Assembly (NCBI GenBank): GCA_020055645.1
Contig: CM034547.1
Span: forward strand, 20,437,013 to 20,501,012
Length of the DNA stretch: 64,000 bases
Source: Tomocerus qinae
Lineage: Eukaryota > Arthropoda > Collembola > Entomobryomorpha > Tomoceridae
Reading direction: 5' to 3'
The notes under the pieces were generated by a model. That model had not been told where the DNA came from, made no database searches, and saw only the letters and a program-made list of their open reading frames with translations. The translations under genes were made by a program, and so were the position numbers. Below are positions 49,701 through 60,900 of this stretch, piece by piece. Position 1 is the stretch's first letter; each line of letters starts with the position of its first letter.

Positions 49701-51902
49701 AGTATGCTCGCCTATAGTCAAAATGTAACTGGATTAATTATTACATTTTTTCTACTCATTGTCAGCAATTCAGTTTTTTTATTATTAATGAATCGAAATG
49801 AACTACGACAATCACCTGAAGTAGTATCATTGCTTCCTATCAGCATACAGCGGTATCCTGTGTCTTTACTGCTACCATTAATCGTAATTTCATTTCAATG
49901 CAATGTGCATTTCCTAAATATTTATTAACACGAGGAATGAACTGATAAAAAATCTTAATGATTGTTGTTGGCAATAAATTATAATACGACAGCCTTGCAC
50001 GGTCATGCTAGAACTTTTCGTCATTGTGTATGCGGTTTGCACGCACCCAATTGTAAGTCTCTTTTACTTCCAGTTGGGAGTGATACCTACTGACACAGTA
50101 TAGGTACATGAGACAACCCACTTATAGGTATCTATCTACATAATGCAAGGAATCTGTTACACTGTACTGTCTTTACAATTCATCGTAGGAAAATGCAATG
50201 CTCACAAGGGAATTGATTCTGCAATCTATATTTTCAATATATTTCAATCTGTGCAAGCCCGTCATTAAACCATATTATGTTTACGTATCCACTCGTGCGA
50301 ATTAGCAGTACGTGATACACATTTTAAATAATTGATCAATTGAAATGGATATCATTATTGTTTGTACAAAAATGTGTAAATATTAACTGCAACATAATAA
50401 ATAGGCGAAGTACTCTCAAGGGCACAATCAACATCTGACTTATGTTTAGTGTGGAAAATGGTCAATTTTATAATACGTTAGAACCATGAGGTTTACTTGC
50501 ATATAATATTGTTACATATCATATAATGATATATTATATAGAGCATAGTGCACAATAATTAGTAAGTAGTTTATCATAAAACTTCTCTTTAGCAGAAAGA
50601 TATGAACCTAATTATAACAGGACCTGCATTGAGCCAAGATATTATTACAGTGTACCTTTCCGTTAGAGAGCATCAAGGTAAAAAGGATAATCTCATTTGC
50701 TTGCAATCATCCAAAACTAATGTTGCTAAAAGAATGAGAGGGAGACACGATACATGTTGCTCAGATGTGTAGACAAAAGATATAATGATATCCTGTATTA
50801 ATCAACCTTCATAAGGACATACACAGGTCAGGATTTCAGGATATTACCTACCACAACTACCATGAAGGAAGTTTCCTTTTAAATCCCAGTATGCATTTAT
50901 GTAAGTTAAGTGGGGTAATAAAAATTACATGCATTTACCGTCGCATTATTATAATCGCATGGAGATTTCCGTATAGTGGGATGATTTCCTAGTAGTACAG
51001 ATACCTACTGAGTACTAAAATCCCGAATAACTCTGCATAATTAAATGCAACCCAAATATAATCAGAAAAATCATGAGATCTGATGAAATCTTGTCATACT
51101 TGCCAGTAAATCTTGAATATGCAATATTCCTTTATATAGAAATTTCTATGTGTTTATTGTTTACTTAAAAGTTTTACAGCCATTGCCCCATCATTAAATT
51201 AAACTCCTTTAGGAAATGGGAGAACTTTTCTGTATGTAAATTGTTAACGAGCAATAAATATATCAATAGAGCAAAAACGGATGGCCATTAATAAATAATT
51301 AAACTGCAAGATGTTCAGAAAGAGATTTAAAAAATGCAAAAACAATTTGCGCAAGTAGAGTTAGCTATATGAATGAAGAGTTGTTCATTTCTCAGTTAGG
51401 ATACATGCATCATTGAGTATAATGAGAAATTGAATTAAAAAATAGAAATTGGAAAACACGTAAATACTACTAGGCTACTACTAAAGTGAGTTTATCAAGT
51501 AAACGACAAGACATAAAATTATCTTTATATCCGTTTCTATTGCAAAGAAGCCAATGATTGCCTAGGAGTTGAGAAGTTCAATCTGGCCGAAGATAGGAAG
51601 ATATTAGATATGTCTCTGGTATATATGTAAAGTGCAATAAGTCAAGTCTTATAAACTCAGTAGGTGGAAACTAAGTGGTAAGCAAGGAAAGGAGTCTGCA
51701 TAAAATGAACATAAGTCAAAGTGTAATCGTAATCATGAAATATAAGAGAGTAGATAATAATAAATAATAATGATAAAGAGAGCTGGACTGACTTGTTGAG
51801 GAATCCGTCAAATTCTTCTTGCTGCTCGCTTATGGAGGCTTCCAGATCCAAGTAGGTTCCATAATCCCCATCTTTGTAGAGTTGCAAGGTTGCATCATCA
51901 AG
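13708..51902 (-). CDS. Fhos: FHOD-type formin (Fhos), 18 exons, N-terminus outside window
   Basis: Spliced minus-strand CDS in transcript order: 51902-51793, 34529-34471, 33147-33080, 31727-31622, 30511-30305, 27727-27541, 21955-21833, 20461-20184, 19245-18649, 18574-17907, 16651-16493, 16405-16223, 16126-15872, 15794-15652, 15556-15482, 15330-15138, 15015-14664, 13796-13708 (3852 nt, 1283 residues plus TAG). Phase agrees at all 17 junctions. FHOD formins nucleate, cap and bundle actin filaments in stress fibres and sarcomeres and are held inactive by a DID-DAD contact. Residues 1-37 are the end of the GTPase-binding domain, 38-287 FH3/DID, 288-669 a linker, about 670-718 FH1, about 751-1130 FH2, and 1218-1283 DAD. 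Wording is close to fly Fhos and human FHOD3 throughout. Only the 20184/19245 junction is in doubt. Upstream exons lie beyond 64,000. Confidence 0.93.
13797..14663 (-). other. Last Fhos intron (867 bp)
   Basis: AT-rich; no coding or RNA signal seen. The minus-strand open frame at 14192-14392 has no family resemblance. Confidence 0.7.
14664..15015 (-). CDS. Fhos: Fhos exon q: linker and first half of DAD
   Basis: Acceptor aatctgcag, donor TCAT|gtaagt. It encodes [15 protein letters not shown], an Asn/Thr-rich spacer, then [20 protein letters not shown] and a basic cluster [15 protein letters not shown]. This is the autoregulatory domain that binds the N-terminal DID; the basic cluster is where ROCK phosphorylates FHOD1. 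Confidence 0.94.
15138..15330 (-). CDS. Fhos: Fhos exon p: end of FH2
   Basis: Acceptor ttctacttag, donor ACAGAG|gtaaca. It encodes [15 protein letters not shown], then [17 protein letters not shown] and [18 protein letters not shown], the FHOD-specific end of FH2. Confidence 0.94.
15482..15556 (-). CDS. Fhos: Fhos exon o: FH2
   Basis: Acceptor tatattttag, donor AATAG|gtatgc. A 75-base exon encoding [20 protein letters not shown], then RVMNR. It is too small to stand out as an open frame, but phase and homology fix it. Confidence 0.92.
15652..15794 (-). CDS. Fhos: Fhos exon n: FH2
   Basis: Acceptor aaatgtttag, donor CTCAA|gtaaga. It encodes [20 protein letters not shown], then [20 protein letters not shown], the coiled helical end of FH2, collinear with fly Fhos. 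Confidence 0.93.
15872..16126 (-). CDS. Fhos: Fhos exon m: FH2
   Basis: Acceptor tttgtgttttag, donor TCTGAA|gtaagt, 85 codons exactly. It encodes [20 protein letters not shown], then [15 protein letters not shown] and [27 protein letters not shown] is the universal FH2 signature. Confidence 0.96.
16223..16405 (-). CDS. Fhos: Fhos exon l: FH2
   Basis: Acceptor attattccaccag, donor GAAAAG|gtaaaa. It encodes [20 protein letters not shown], then [20 protein letters not shown] and [17 protein letters not shown], nearly unchanged from FHOD3. Confidence 0.95.
16493..16651 (-). CDS. Fhos: Fhos exon k: FH2
   Basis: Acceptor acctatttcag, donor ATCGAG|gtagaa. It encodes [20 protein letters not shown], then [20 protein letters not shown]. 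The Ile in the KRSNAINI segment is the likely counterpart of the FH2 Ile needed for actin nucleation in other formins. Confidence 0.95.
16652..17906 (-). other. Fhos intron inside FH2 (1.26 kb)
   Basis: The only long intron within the FH2 half. Its flanks are in phase 0. A strong donor-like GAG|gtgagt on the minus strand near 17193 lacks a usable upstream exon in any phase because of stops, so no extra exon is called. Confidence 0.7.
17907..18574 (-). CDS. Fhos: Fhos exon j: FH1 and start of FH2
   Basis: Acceptor atttatacag, donor AACAAG|gtttgt. It opens with [17 protein letters not shown], then [16 protein letters not shown], an FHOD hallmark just before FH1. The FH1 is short: PPPMP, a run of six Pro, PPPP and PPAPP within about 50 residues. 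FH2 starts near [11 protein letters not shown] and continues through [13 protein letters not shown]1 recruits profilin-actin. Confidence 0.94.
18649..19245 (-). CDS. Fhos: Fhos exon i: linker with Asn run
   Basis: Donor TCTG|gtaaat. It encodes [20 protein letters not shown], a sequence well kept in insect Fhos, then a low-complexity stretch with 14 Asn in a row, then [18 protein letters not shown]. The acceptor (ggggaaatag, before 19245) has a poor pyrimidine tract. A Met codon at 19240-19238 could also serve as an internal start for a short isoform. Confidence 0.82.
18899..18940 (-). repeat. Coding Asn-codon microsatellite in Fhos
   Basis: Fourteen Asn codons, AAT and AAC mixed, interrupted by one ATA codon upstream and then further Asn/Ser codons. 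Mixed codons suggest the run is not fresh slippage of one triplet. The poly-Leu frame on the plus strand is a shadow of it. Confidence 0.95.
19246..20183 (-). other. Fhos linker intron (938 bp)
   Basis: No exon recognised, but because the 5' donor is weak an unseen small exon may lie here. Mostly AT-rich. Confidence 0.5.
20184..20461 (-). CDS. Fhos: Fhos exon h: Ser/Pro-rich linker
   Basis: Acceptor ggtattacag leads in phase 2 into [12 protein letters not shown], then a basic RRKSRRHS stretch, [13 protein letters not shown] and a Ser-rich tail. The FHOD linker is variable and no clear domain is seen. The 3' end is uncertain: AAAT|gttcgt (20184/20183) is the only phase-1 donor I found that fits the next exon, and it is a weak one. 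The open frame continues past it to 20119. Confidence 0.7.
20462..21832 (-). other. Fhos intron (1.37 kb)
   Basis: AT-rich intron between the end of FH3 and the linker exon; nothing recognised. Confidence 0.7.
21833..21955 (-). CDS. Fhos: Fhos exon g: end of FH3
   Basis: Acceptor tttcttattgtatag, donor ATGCG|gtatgc. It encodes [20 protein letters not shown], then VLKHEDGEE, the FHOD segment closing FH3 (compare GTDLDL and ALKHEDG), followed by an acidic linker. Confidence 0.92.
22273..22495. mobile_element. Non-autonomous DNA transposon (MITE-like), 223 bp
   Basis: Terminal inverted repeats of about 16 bp: acagggtagccattta on the left, and acagggtcaccattta reading in from the right (14 of 16 match). 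The element is flanked on both sides by ATGT (22269-22272 and 22496-22499), a 4-bp target-site duplication. There is no coding capacity. The superfamily is not assigned; 4-bp duplications are known from several, such as Sola and Chapaev. It sits in a Fhos intron. Confidence 0.72.
25780..25820. repeat. Inverted repeat, 10-bp perfect arms
   Basis: taggtaagtt (25780-25789) and its exact reverse complement aacttaccta (25811-25820), with a 21-base loop. The arms resemble splice donors, so chance or a relic of a small element is as likely as a function. Confidence 0.5.
27541..27727 (-). CDS. Fhos: Fhos exon f: FH3/DID
   Basis: Acceptor gaaatatttcag, donor CAAAA|gtaagt. It encodes [20 protein letters not shown], then [20 protein letters not shown] and [16 protein letters not shown], collinear with FHOD3. 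Confidence 0.94.
27728..30304 (-). other. Fhos intron in FH3 (2.6 kb)
   Basis: AT-rich intron; nothing recognised beyond short random open frames. Confidence 0.7.
30305..30511 (-). CDS. Fhos: Fhos exon e: FH3/DID core
   Basis: Acceptor attttttgtag, donor AAAG|gtacgt. It encodes [20 protein letters not shown], then [20 protein letters not shown] and [11 protein letters not shown]. This is the most conserved part of the FHOD autoinhibitory domain. Confidence 0.95.
30512..31621 (-). other. Fhos intron in FH3 (1.1 kb)
   Basis: AT-rich; no coding, RNA or repeat signal seen. Confidence 0.7.
31622..31727 (-). CDS. Fhos: Fhos exon d: FH3/DID
   Basis: Acceptor ttacgagcag, donor AGAG|gtaact. It encodes [20 protein letters not shown], then [15 protein letters not shown], the diagnostic FHOD FH3 segment. 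Confidence 0.94.
31728..33079 (-). other. Fhos intron in FH3 (1.35 kb)
   Basis: Contains a small hairpin at 32293-32321 with 10-bp perfect arms (attttataca and its complement) and a 9-base loop. No exon recognised. Confidence 0.7.
33080..33147 (-). CDS. Fhos: Fhos exon c: FH3/DID
   Basis: Acceptor tttattacag, donor TTCCAG|gtgcgt. It encodes [20 protein letters not shown] and IFQ, an armadillo-like helix pair almost identical to FHOD proteins of other animals. Confidence 0.93.
33148..34470 (-). other. Fhos intron in FH3 (1.3 kb)
   Basis: AT-rich; nothing recognised. Confidence 0.7.
34471..34529 (-). CDS. Fhos: Fhos exon b: start of FH3/DID
   Basis: Acceptor ctcttttcag, donor ATTG|gtaagt. 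Nineteen full codons give [19 protein letters not shown], closely matching human FHOD NSIILRTQLSVRVHA. The frame is fixed by phase at both ends. Confidence 0.9.
44424..44626. mobile_element. MITE-like element with 51-bp inverted ends
   Basis: The left end starts aacaggttag and the right end, read inwards on the other strand, also starts aacaggttag. The two arms (44424-44474 and 44576-44626) match at about 42 of 51 positions without gaps. The 100-base core includes a second, perfect palindrome. No target duplication is clear and no protein is encoded. The divergence of the arms suggests an old copy. Confidence 0.65.
44543..44572. repeat. Perfect palindrome inside the MITE-like element
   Basis: Arms tggaggacaaa (44543-44553) and tttgtcctcca (44562-44572) with an 8-base loop. 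It lies off-centre within the element's core. Confidence 0.8.
45604..45647. repeat. Perfect 14-bp hairpin
   Basis: tttcaggaatatac (45604-45617) pairs exactly with gtatattcctgaaa (45634-45647) around a 16-base loop. Pairing stops outside the arms, so it is shorter than a typical microRNA precursor stem. It lies 1 kb from the MITE-like element. Confidence 0.75.
49389..49409. repeat. Short CCTA tandem repeat
   Basis: About five uninterrupted 4-base units (cctacctaccta type) in the giant Fhos intron. Related cctacct/aggtagg strings recur through the window. Confidence 0.8.
51793..51902 (-). CDS. Fhos: Fhos exon a: end of GTPase-binding domain
   Basis: Acceptor ttttttcacag, donor AACAA|gtcagt. 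It encodes [20 protein letters not shown] and an acidic helix to GFLN, matching the FHOD segment that begins LDDCTLQL in FHOD3. It starts in phase 0. The preceding exon, expected to hold a PEPTRPP-like motif, is not in the window. Confidence 0.88.
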
Positions 51903-54900
51903 CTGTGAAAAAATCACCAAACTCATCATCACGAACTGATACTCTCCTTATTATTTATTTATGCACGTTTTTGCGATGTATTAACAACCATCGCACTAAA
52001 GACTCCTTTTGTGTTCCTCGTCTCGAAAATAAACGTTCTTATATAATATATAAACCACAGCACTTTATTACACTGCACTACTAACTAGACATAATTCATT
52101 TCGCCACTACTCCTCAATATACTAGTTACTGACTGCAGTACTAGATTTTTAAAAGGCTAATCTCACTTGACTTATCTCCAAGTTAACTCATCAGTTCAAT
52201 ATCATCTCTATATGTACACTGCAGTAAGTAGAGAGAAAGAAAGATCGGTCTGTCGGTTAGATGTTTTCATTCAACTTTTCTGCCGTCTTCAACTACACTG
52301 CCGTCAATGCTGATAGACTCTGCACTACAAATAATATATACAAACCACGATACTATCACATAATCCTGACGAAGTAATCTTCAGTCAAGACAATCTAACA
52401 TCCTGCACTTATACAACATAATATGCAAATCTCATCCTTACTATAACATCCAAAAGAATAGCACCTTTACCAGTTTGCAAACCTTATTGATGCTATCGGT
52501 AAGGAAAGAGAGGTACTCGGAACTAATAACTAAATAGGTAGGTAGCCCAATCTCATGTATTTTGTACATATAGACAAGATACTCTACAAATCTTGAGTAG
52601 AAAAAGTAGATTTTCCTATTCTATTGTATCACCGGTAAGTGATGGTGTATAATGTAGCTTCACTAACATGATTAGACATCTTACCTCAAATACCTCTATA
52701 TCCCATCAAGAAATCAACTCCATGAATGAATGGTCAACAACCAATAACATTATAATGAAACAAGTAACTACGAGCGTCTTCCTCTTGTTTTGACTTTTTT
52801 CTAACCTTTTATTGATCCACTCTTACAAGTACTTAGCTAAATTGGACGCAGCCAACAAATACCTAATCTTATTGTAAACTTGTCCCTACTACATCCCAAA
52901 CTTCAATTTCATCATACCTATACTACACATATTAGCTAACAGAATTTGTCCTGGCTCGTTTAGTGAATTCTTTGGACATACAAATCTACCTGAAAATTAT
53001 GTTGTTTTCCTTTTACATTTAGCCGACATGTTCCAACTAATTAAAACATTTTTTTCTGTTTTAATTACTTCCACTTGGACTATATGCTTAGGTACCTACG
53101 CAGTAAATCAAATGAGACGATTGACAAATCTGACTTTGCACGAAAACGTTTTTACCTATGTTTGTACTTTGTAGCTAATTACTGTAATTATCACTTATTC
53201 AATTGTGTGTTAGTAAGCAAAAGCCCTACAGACAAATTGAGGGAAGTGGTACACTCACTTGTCTTGGTAGGTTATTCCAGTTTAGAAAAAACGTCTCAAA
53301 CTTAGGAACTATGCTCTTATGCTGAATTACAGCATGGTACATTGTTACTAAATAGTAGAATTAAATCATTCCCACGGATATATGACACTCATACTCATCA
53401 CTTTCGCATCGGTTCCTCGTTTCCTGCTTAGATCAAACGAAACCAAAGTTCTTATCAGCATTTTGCTTACTTAATTTTATTTCCCTTCCGTTTTGCTCTA
53501 TGAATAAGTATGAGGTAGGGGCATTTTATTGTGTGCAAAGTAAACTGATACTTTTGTTTACTACTTTCTCAGTTTGCTAACATAAAAAGTAAATTAACTA
53601 CGCGACTACGCTGCGTTTACTGCTTACTATATCCCATGACACTATCAGATTGAGAGATAAAGTTAAAATTTTTAACTTAAACTAGCTAACTACGTAAAAT
53701 ATGTAAACATAATATTGCCCAGTAAATGCTGATATTGAGACAGATAAATACGTACCTACGGTGTTATCTACGTACCTATATAACATAGACATCGGTATAC
53801 ATAACTCTTACCTCACTCTGTCAATACTATACTTAAGTATATTTATGTTGCCATTCTATATTAGATTTTACTATGCTCTGTAATTGCTATAAAACATTTT
53901 TTATGAATTCCATGAACTAAATGTCTATACGTTGAATAAAATTACACGCTGACTTTTGTGAGCCAGTTATGTTGCATATCCTTCATCACATACCAAACCT
54001 ACATCATTACACTTAAAAAAGCATAAAAAACTCATATCACATTTAAATTGGAATTCAAACAACGGAAGCTGTTTTAAATGCTATTCCTAAGGTTTACACA
54101 TAATCCAAAAGATTAATTAATTTTGCAGTATAAAAGCAATAACGCGTCCATCCCTATAATTATTAATGCATCGTTATGTAGGTCTTCCGTAAGCAGTGTA
54201 AACACTGCTACCACTATAACACTAGAAGTAAATTCTTCTGCGTAAAATTGCATATTAAACAATAAAGCTAACAAGATAGTGTACTTAAGTTTACTGTGAC
54301 TGCAGTGCAGTATTTTACAGACATTGCATTGAAGAAAATCGAGGAAAAACGCTTCGTGGAAGTATGATTATTTCTCTGGATCTGGACTGTCTTTATGTAG
54401 TCATATTTAATTATTCAGCATTGTTCATTGTCAATATTATCTGTAGATAGATAAGTAATATAGCTATATAGGTACATATATCGACAGATACTGTTTACAT
54501 GTGTCGTCCAAAGACAATACAGTGAAACAAGTATACAAGACTCACACGGACTTGTCGTATAGTAATGTATAGCAAGAAGCACCTGGTAGTCTACCTCCCT
54601 ACTCGTGTTATGATAATGACAGTAAGTAACACAAAAAGTGGAAGAAGCATCACAATCAAAACAGAAAATAGCCGCTATATTACACAGGCATATCTAGCAG
54701 ATAGTACATATTGATAAAGGGTTGAAGACCTGTAAATTGCCTGCAATACCAATCTTGAATGAAGTAAAAGTGGTGTACACATCAATAGGTCTGCATACAA
54801 ATAAATACACAAGGAACATACTTAATATACCCCTTTTCTAGATAGTGCAGTTATAATGTAATCCGAAATGATATTTTTACAACTGCATTTTCTATTAGAT

Positions 54901-57900
54901 AAATAATCACAACCATGAATGTCCACACAACTATTCTCAGGTAAATGTCAGAATAAATGTACAGGCAATGTCTACAAGAAGGCAGGTATTTTAAACATAA
55001 ATTATGGTAGCTAGAATATTGTCATATATTTTGCATTTTCAAAATTCGTATGCCATAGAAAAATAGAAAAGTCATTGCTGTTTAAAACATAATACAATAA
55101 CAGATTGATACGTTCAAATTAAAGCTATGTAGACTGGTAGAAGAGAGTACAGGAACAGTTTGAGTATAGTTACTTAAGGCTAGGTTATGGTTTACTTGTT
55201 TTATTTGCTCCTATTTTATGTTGTGCTAGTGATTCGGTGGTGTTCACCGTATTCTCCTATGGGCTCATCCCTGTAAATGTTCAGTTATAGTTCCAACAAG
55301 CTTATGAATATTTATATCGTGTTGTTGCCGCAAAGTTACAGTACGCTGTGCAGAAAAGTAGATCTTGCGTGCAAGAAGCAACTTATTTCCACAGATGAAT
55401 TGTCCAATTACTCGAGGAACCAAATCCAAAGGGAAGAGGACCAAAGAAAACCACCTTTAGACAAGGAGAAATAGGAGGATCGACTGGCTTTAATAATCGA
55501 TGGCTGATGATGATGATGGACAATTTAGTTTTTGTTTTGATCTTATGCCTACCTCGACATTCGTTCTGATCGCCTGGGTTTAAAATCTAAAGAGGAAGTG
55601 TGGCCAACCATAATGTAGGAAGTAAGAAGTGTCAGATGATATGGTGCACGTGAAGGGATTGTTGTTACCTGTTATATTTGTTGTTGTTCTGTCTGAAAGT
55701 TGCCGTACTTTAATGCTACATTATATGAAGCCAGCACGTATTGTTTACCACAAAGTTTCATACTTGTTTGCATTTAGGTAATAGGTATAAATTGCTGAAT
55801 AGGTAAACTAGCATTAAATGTTTGAAAAGTAAATGCCTCTGAAAATTCATGCAAATAGGACTCGAACGAGAGATAAAAAAGCAAAACAGTTTAGAATACA
55901 GCACCGGATCGAATTCGTGCAGTTTTTGTTCCTTGTAGCACATTTTACTATTCCGTTGTCCCAAATCCCATGCATTATCATGCATTTATGACTTAATAGC
56001 GTATCCTTCCGTAGATCGGCTGACCACTACTCATATAGGTAACATATTTCAAAAGGTACGTTTTATTATGTCAACAAGAGTAACAAACAACCTGCCAATT
56101 AGCATATTAGAAGAGCCTGATTTTTTTTCATTATATCTACGTCCGTCTTCTTACATGGGCTTTAGCTTCGTTTATTATACTTCGTTTAGAAAGACAAGCT
56201 ACCTGATTGTAGAGTATTAGAATGCGATGTTGTGATAAGATTATGCAGTAGTAAGACAATACCTTTTTTTTGCAAACAAGATCAGTATCAGTGTTTGTAT
56301 CGTATCTATTGGATAATAACATTATGTCGAGTATTACACTAAATAGTAAGTAAAAGCGAGTTCATTTGAGTTGACTGTGCATGCATCCACTTTTTATATA
56401 CAACTTTAATCCTAACAAACTAACCAAGAAGGCTGCCGATCTTTATGAGCGAATATCTTCGTCGCTATTTCATTTTATGTGCTCAACGATGCAAAAAGCA
56501 ATAAGGCCCACAGAACTTTAGGATTACATAAGAGAGAAAGAGGGAAGTCAACTCAAGCCGATCTAATCGCAAGTATTAAATACAACCAGAGGATTTAAGA
56601 CGATATTCTCAAAGCTCGAACTGAAATGAAGAATGAATTGACTTTGAATTTAGCATTATATAATACATCTGCTCCTTCTTCTTACCACTAAACATAATAG
56701 AGAGAGTACTTACTGGAAATGCAAAAGGAAGTATTAGCAATAAAGTAACGTAATATTATAACCAAGTGGAGAGGAGTGACAAGTGATGAGATTCTGCGTG
56801 GAGTGATTTTACAAAGATGAGACGGGATCGAGTAATCAAGATTAGGAATGAAATGAATTCAAACAGTCTGTCAGGTGCAACGTGCTGCGCTCTTACATAA
56901 GTTCTGTTATGCGATACAGTCGGCGATAGGGAAAGTCATTGTAAAGTTTGAAGCTGACTTAAATTATGTTATGATGAGATGATGATCGTTTTCGTTTACA
57001 CGCTCAAGAGTCAAAGACACCGACCGTGGAAGGAAGGTGAGTCGAGAATCGCGTTCTCAATCCGTAAAGAATGCACGGATGACTTTGAAATTGATCTCCT
57101 GTTACTATTTCCAACAACAAACTACTCAAACCTTCACACTTACACTCCCTCCTCAATGTGACTTATGTGAATCACAACAATCAGACAGGGACGTTTACTA
57201 TAATCAACTAATTCTCTACATAAAAATCCTATTTTAGTTTTATGACTTTTCATCTATTACTCCTCAACCACTTCTCTTACACTCCACGCTAAATCTACAC
57301 TTCATATACAGTTATTCTCATTCTATTTTATGGATTTTATCAATTTGTATGTAGTGATAAATTGTATTTGCATTATGCACAGGACTCTGGCTACTACATT
57401 CCTCTATCGTGACTACGCAATAAGTACTGTACACTGTAACAGTATTCTTCGTAATAAAATAAGCGAATCACATTCACAGACACAAAATGCTCAATTTTAC
57501 TCTCCTAAAGCAATGTCAATTGATCTAATAGAATCGTTGTAATCAATTCTTGAAAGTGATTTCAACATTTACAGGAGTCCTGAAGCAATAACATTATATG
57601 CATAGATTATCGAGATATGCATACTTATAACAGTATTTCGGTATTTGAGATCTTTCAAAAACACTTCGATTCACCAGAATCAATTGTTTACTAAAAATGG
57701 ACATAGACTCTCACTAGTATAAAAATTGAAAAATTAATGCCACTATTGCATACAGTTTTGTCTTCAGCATAGGGAAAGTAACGATTCTCGACTTTGTAAA
57801 AGAAAAAATATATCTCTACAATATAACCATATAAAATATGTATAACTTTTTTGAAATTCTTGCCACTAGTATTAGATGTGGATATGGTGGTCGTGGTACT

Positions 57901-60900
57901 TTGTTTAGATATGAGAAACTACTACCAATGAAATCTACTTGGACATTTTAATCCAACCACATGCACATGCATCTTGTACATAATAAATGCGAAGTGCTAA
58001 TGGATATCAGTTCAATTGAAAGCTTAGTCATCAATCAAGCTTAAATCCACGTGTAAATGGATAGTGAATAGCCTACTGTTAATGCATATCAAATGTGTGT
58101 ACAATGAACAAATAAGTAGTTTTAAAAATCCTTTCGCTTGCAATTACTAGTAGGATTCTCATACAGTAATTCTAGCTGATATACAGAAATATTAGTGGTC
58201 ATTGATATTAAAACACATACCACGTGTAATGAGCATAGCATGATCTGTCACTTCCAACTTTGTTCTTCGTTCATTTCTTGGTGAAATGAGACATAATACC
58301 TTTGTAGTATGTATGGATAACATTTAGTGGATATTTACTTTGTTCCTATGTGGTCTGTTGTATTGCATTCCTACATAAAAATGTGCATGAGAGATGCGAG
58401 CTACAGGATTTTAGCATATTGTCCAGATTTTTCTACTTTGCATTATTTTTCCGACTGTCTCCTGAAGTCCGGTTTTGATAGGTAACATCATATTAAATAG
58501 CACTATAGGAGCACGAAGGGTGTAATCCTATATATTTTATCATGTAATATTCTTCCGCGCACTTTCCTTAAAATTTCTTTTTGATAATCATGCAAGTTGT
58601 CAATATATACACGCTCACTTAGCATCATTTGAGAGTTGGTGGGTTCTGCGATGATAAAATAATACTTTTTGCTCAAAATGTTCTCTCCTGTCATAATAGT
58701 AGAGATAATTAATGTCTTGGTATCTATTTATTATGCTAAGTTGAAAACAATTGAAAGAAACTCGCTGTCTGCAGGCTGTGCAGTAGGCTGAGCACATTCA
58801 AGAATGTAACAAGACATCTCAGACAGTGTATAAGCATCCATGCAATTAAAAATGTAGAAATTGTGTCTCCAGTTCAGTTCAGAGAGCAAGAAAAATTCAT
58901 TAATGACTGTCACTAATGCATTTATTTTGTTGTTAATCACAAGGAGGTAAGTATACCATTATGTATCTATAAGTACGAATCCTACACATTATACAAGCCC
59001 TCACTCCCAATTAACTAAGCTTAGTGCAGGCAACCAACGACGACACAATGCAAGTGTAATATATGTAAGCAATCATTAACTGTGTATTGTTGTCGAACAA
59101 TAAAAGTATTACAAACAAGCAAACAAAGTACTTGTTCGCGTACATAAATTAATATCTGGTAACTAGACATTTTTATTTGCGAGTTTTCTTGTCAGCTTAA
59201 ACTTCGACCAATTCATTAACCTTCTTGGCTGCAATGTCATCGGATCGCCTTGATCAAATGCGTTTTAAAAATGTATCATAAGACTCCTGCATGACAATAG
59301 ACTGTCACTACAACACTCGCCACTATAAAAGGAATAGCAAATCTATATCTTTTGAAATCTTGCTATTTAGTGATATGATCAGTTTAAACAAAGCTCCTGA
59401 AACCATTGTTGACAGGAACTAGACTCAGATGTCTTTATGACGCAGTAGACATAATTAACATAGTTTAAACATTAGGACAATTTATGATTGATTGTCAAAA
59501 ACAACACCATTTAGTTTATACCATTATATTTTGTGTGCAATCTATACTAAGAAAGCTTCTGATTCAACTATATAAAATTCGACCTGTAACAGAAAACGCA
59601 GGACATCCTGCATTTAGATGATATTTCATTATATTGTCCATTTGGTATATCATACGAGATATCTCATGGGATAGAGAGATCTTATTAGGATACAACAGAA
59701 AGAAATATGAGAATGAAACGTCGAGCTGTTGCTCATAAAATATGACGATAATACTAAAATCCAAGGTCAAGCTATACTACACAAGTATTCTTTTCATCGT
59801 TCAGAAGTTAGCTTAAAAGTTAGACATGCAAGTAGACATAGTGTAATTATAGAATTACACACACATTAGTCTATACTTTGTACTCATTAGTGTGTCTGGT
59901 TTCAATACATTTCAACACATAGTATCACATGGTAGAAGAGATTAGGAAATAATTAGAATCAAATATGCCATGAATTTCATGCTGAAATAATTATTATGTA
60001 ATGAATAATGAAGATTTCTAAAACATTTTCACTAAATCCACTTTTTTACTTTCTTCATTTTAAAAATGGATCACAAAGCGACCTAGATTATCTATTGTAA
60101 ATATGATGATATCTTTGAATATGCACTTAGAGATCGTAGCAAGTGGTTTTAAAACATTTAATTGTGGAGTCCTTTTATTGTCGTATTTTCTAATTCTAGC
60201 ATTAACAAATGCATCACAATAATAGAACAAAATGAGAACATGACATCTGTCACGTATGCAACTTAGGCATGTTTATGAGAACAACTGAAAGAGTGAACAA
60301 AAGCCTGTACTATAACATTCTATTGGTCATTTAAACAATTTAATGGTATTTGCATTCCTTCACAATATGCTGTCTGTTACTCTTTGTGACGATACATGTT
60401 TTATATACTCACTGAGCAGTATTGTGTATGCAGTTTAATCTGATTGTTTCTGATGTGATTTAGCTATGAAACATTAAACAGAGCGACTTTTCTTGAATAT
60501 TTTCCACAAACTATGTCTCACTATTAAACATTATTGTATACTTCGGCTATACGGATGTTGAATATAGTAACTAAATATCACCTTGCCTTGAGCACTAGAT
60601 TTACCGCTTATCAGCAATTAGTTTATATCAGGTTATTTGTTAGCATATAAGTTATTGGTGAAAGAATTTGAAATATCTCAATAAAATTAATATTGAATAA
60701 TAATTTGTGCAAGACACAATACGCATTATTAACAAATAATATTATTTATTGGTGAAATGTGGAAATCATCCTCAGAGACTATCTATAATACAATTAATAC
60801 TGTTTAATGCTCATAGCTTTGATATGAATCTCTCCTTTAAATGTCAAAATGCGAACTTGTACTATACATGGCCATGAGTGTATTAAATAAATGCTTTGTG

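Larger units (their letters stand above)
34530..51792 (-). other. Giant Fhos intron (17.3 kb)
   Basis: It separates the GTPase-binding exon from FH3. It holds a GC-raised island (about 40490-41020), a MITE-like element (44424-44626), a perfect hairpin (45604-45647), a repeat-like patch (about 46470-46600) and a short CCTA tandem repeat (about 49389-49409). No nested gene was recognised on either strand. An alternative Fhos promoter is possible but not shown. Confidence 0.75.

Noticed and set aside
50500-50560. AT-rich palindromic string around atatcatataatgatat
   Set aside because: Simple A/T alternation in AT-rich intron; expected by chance.
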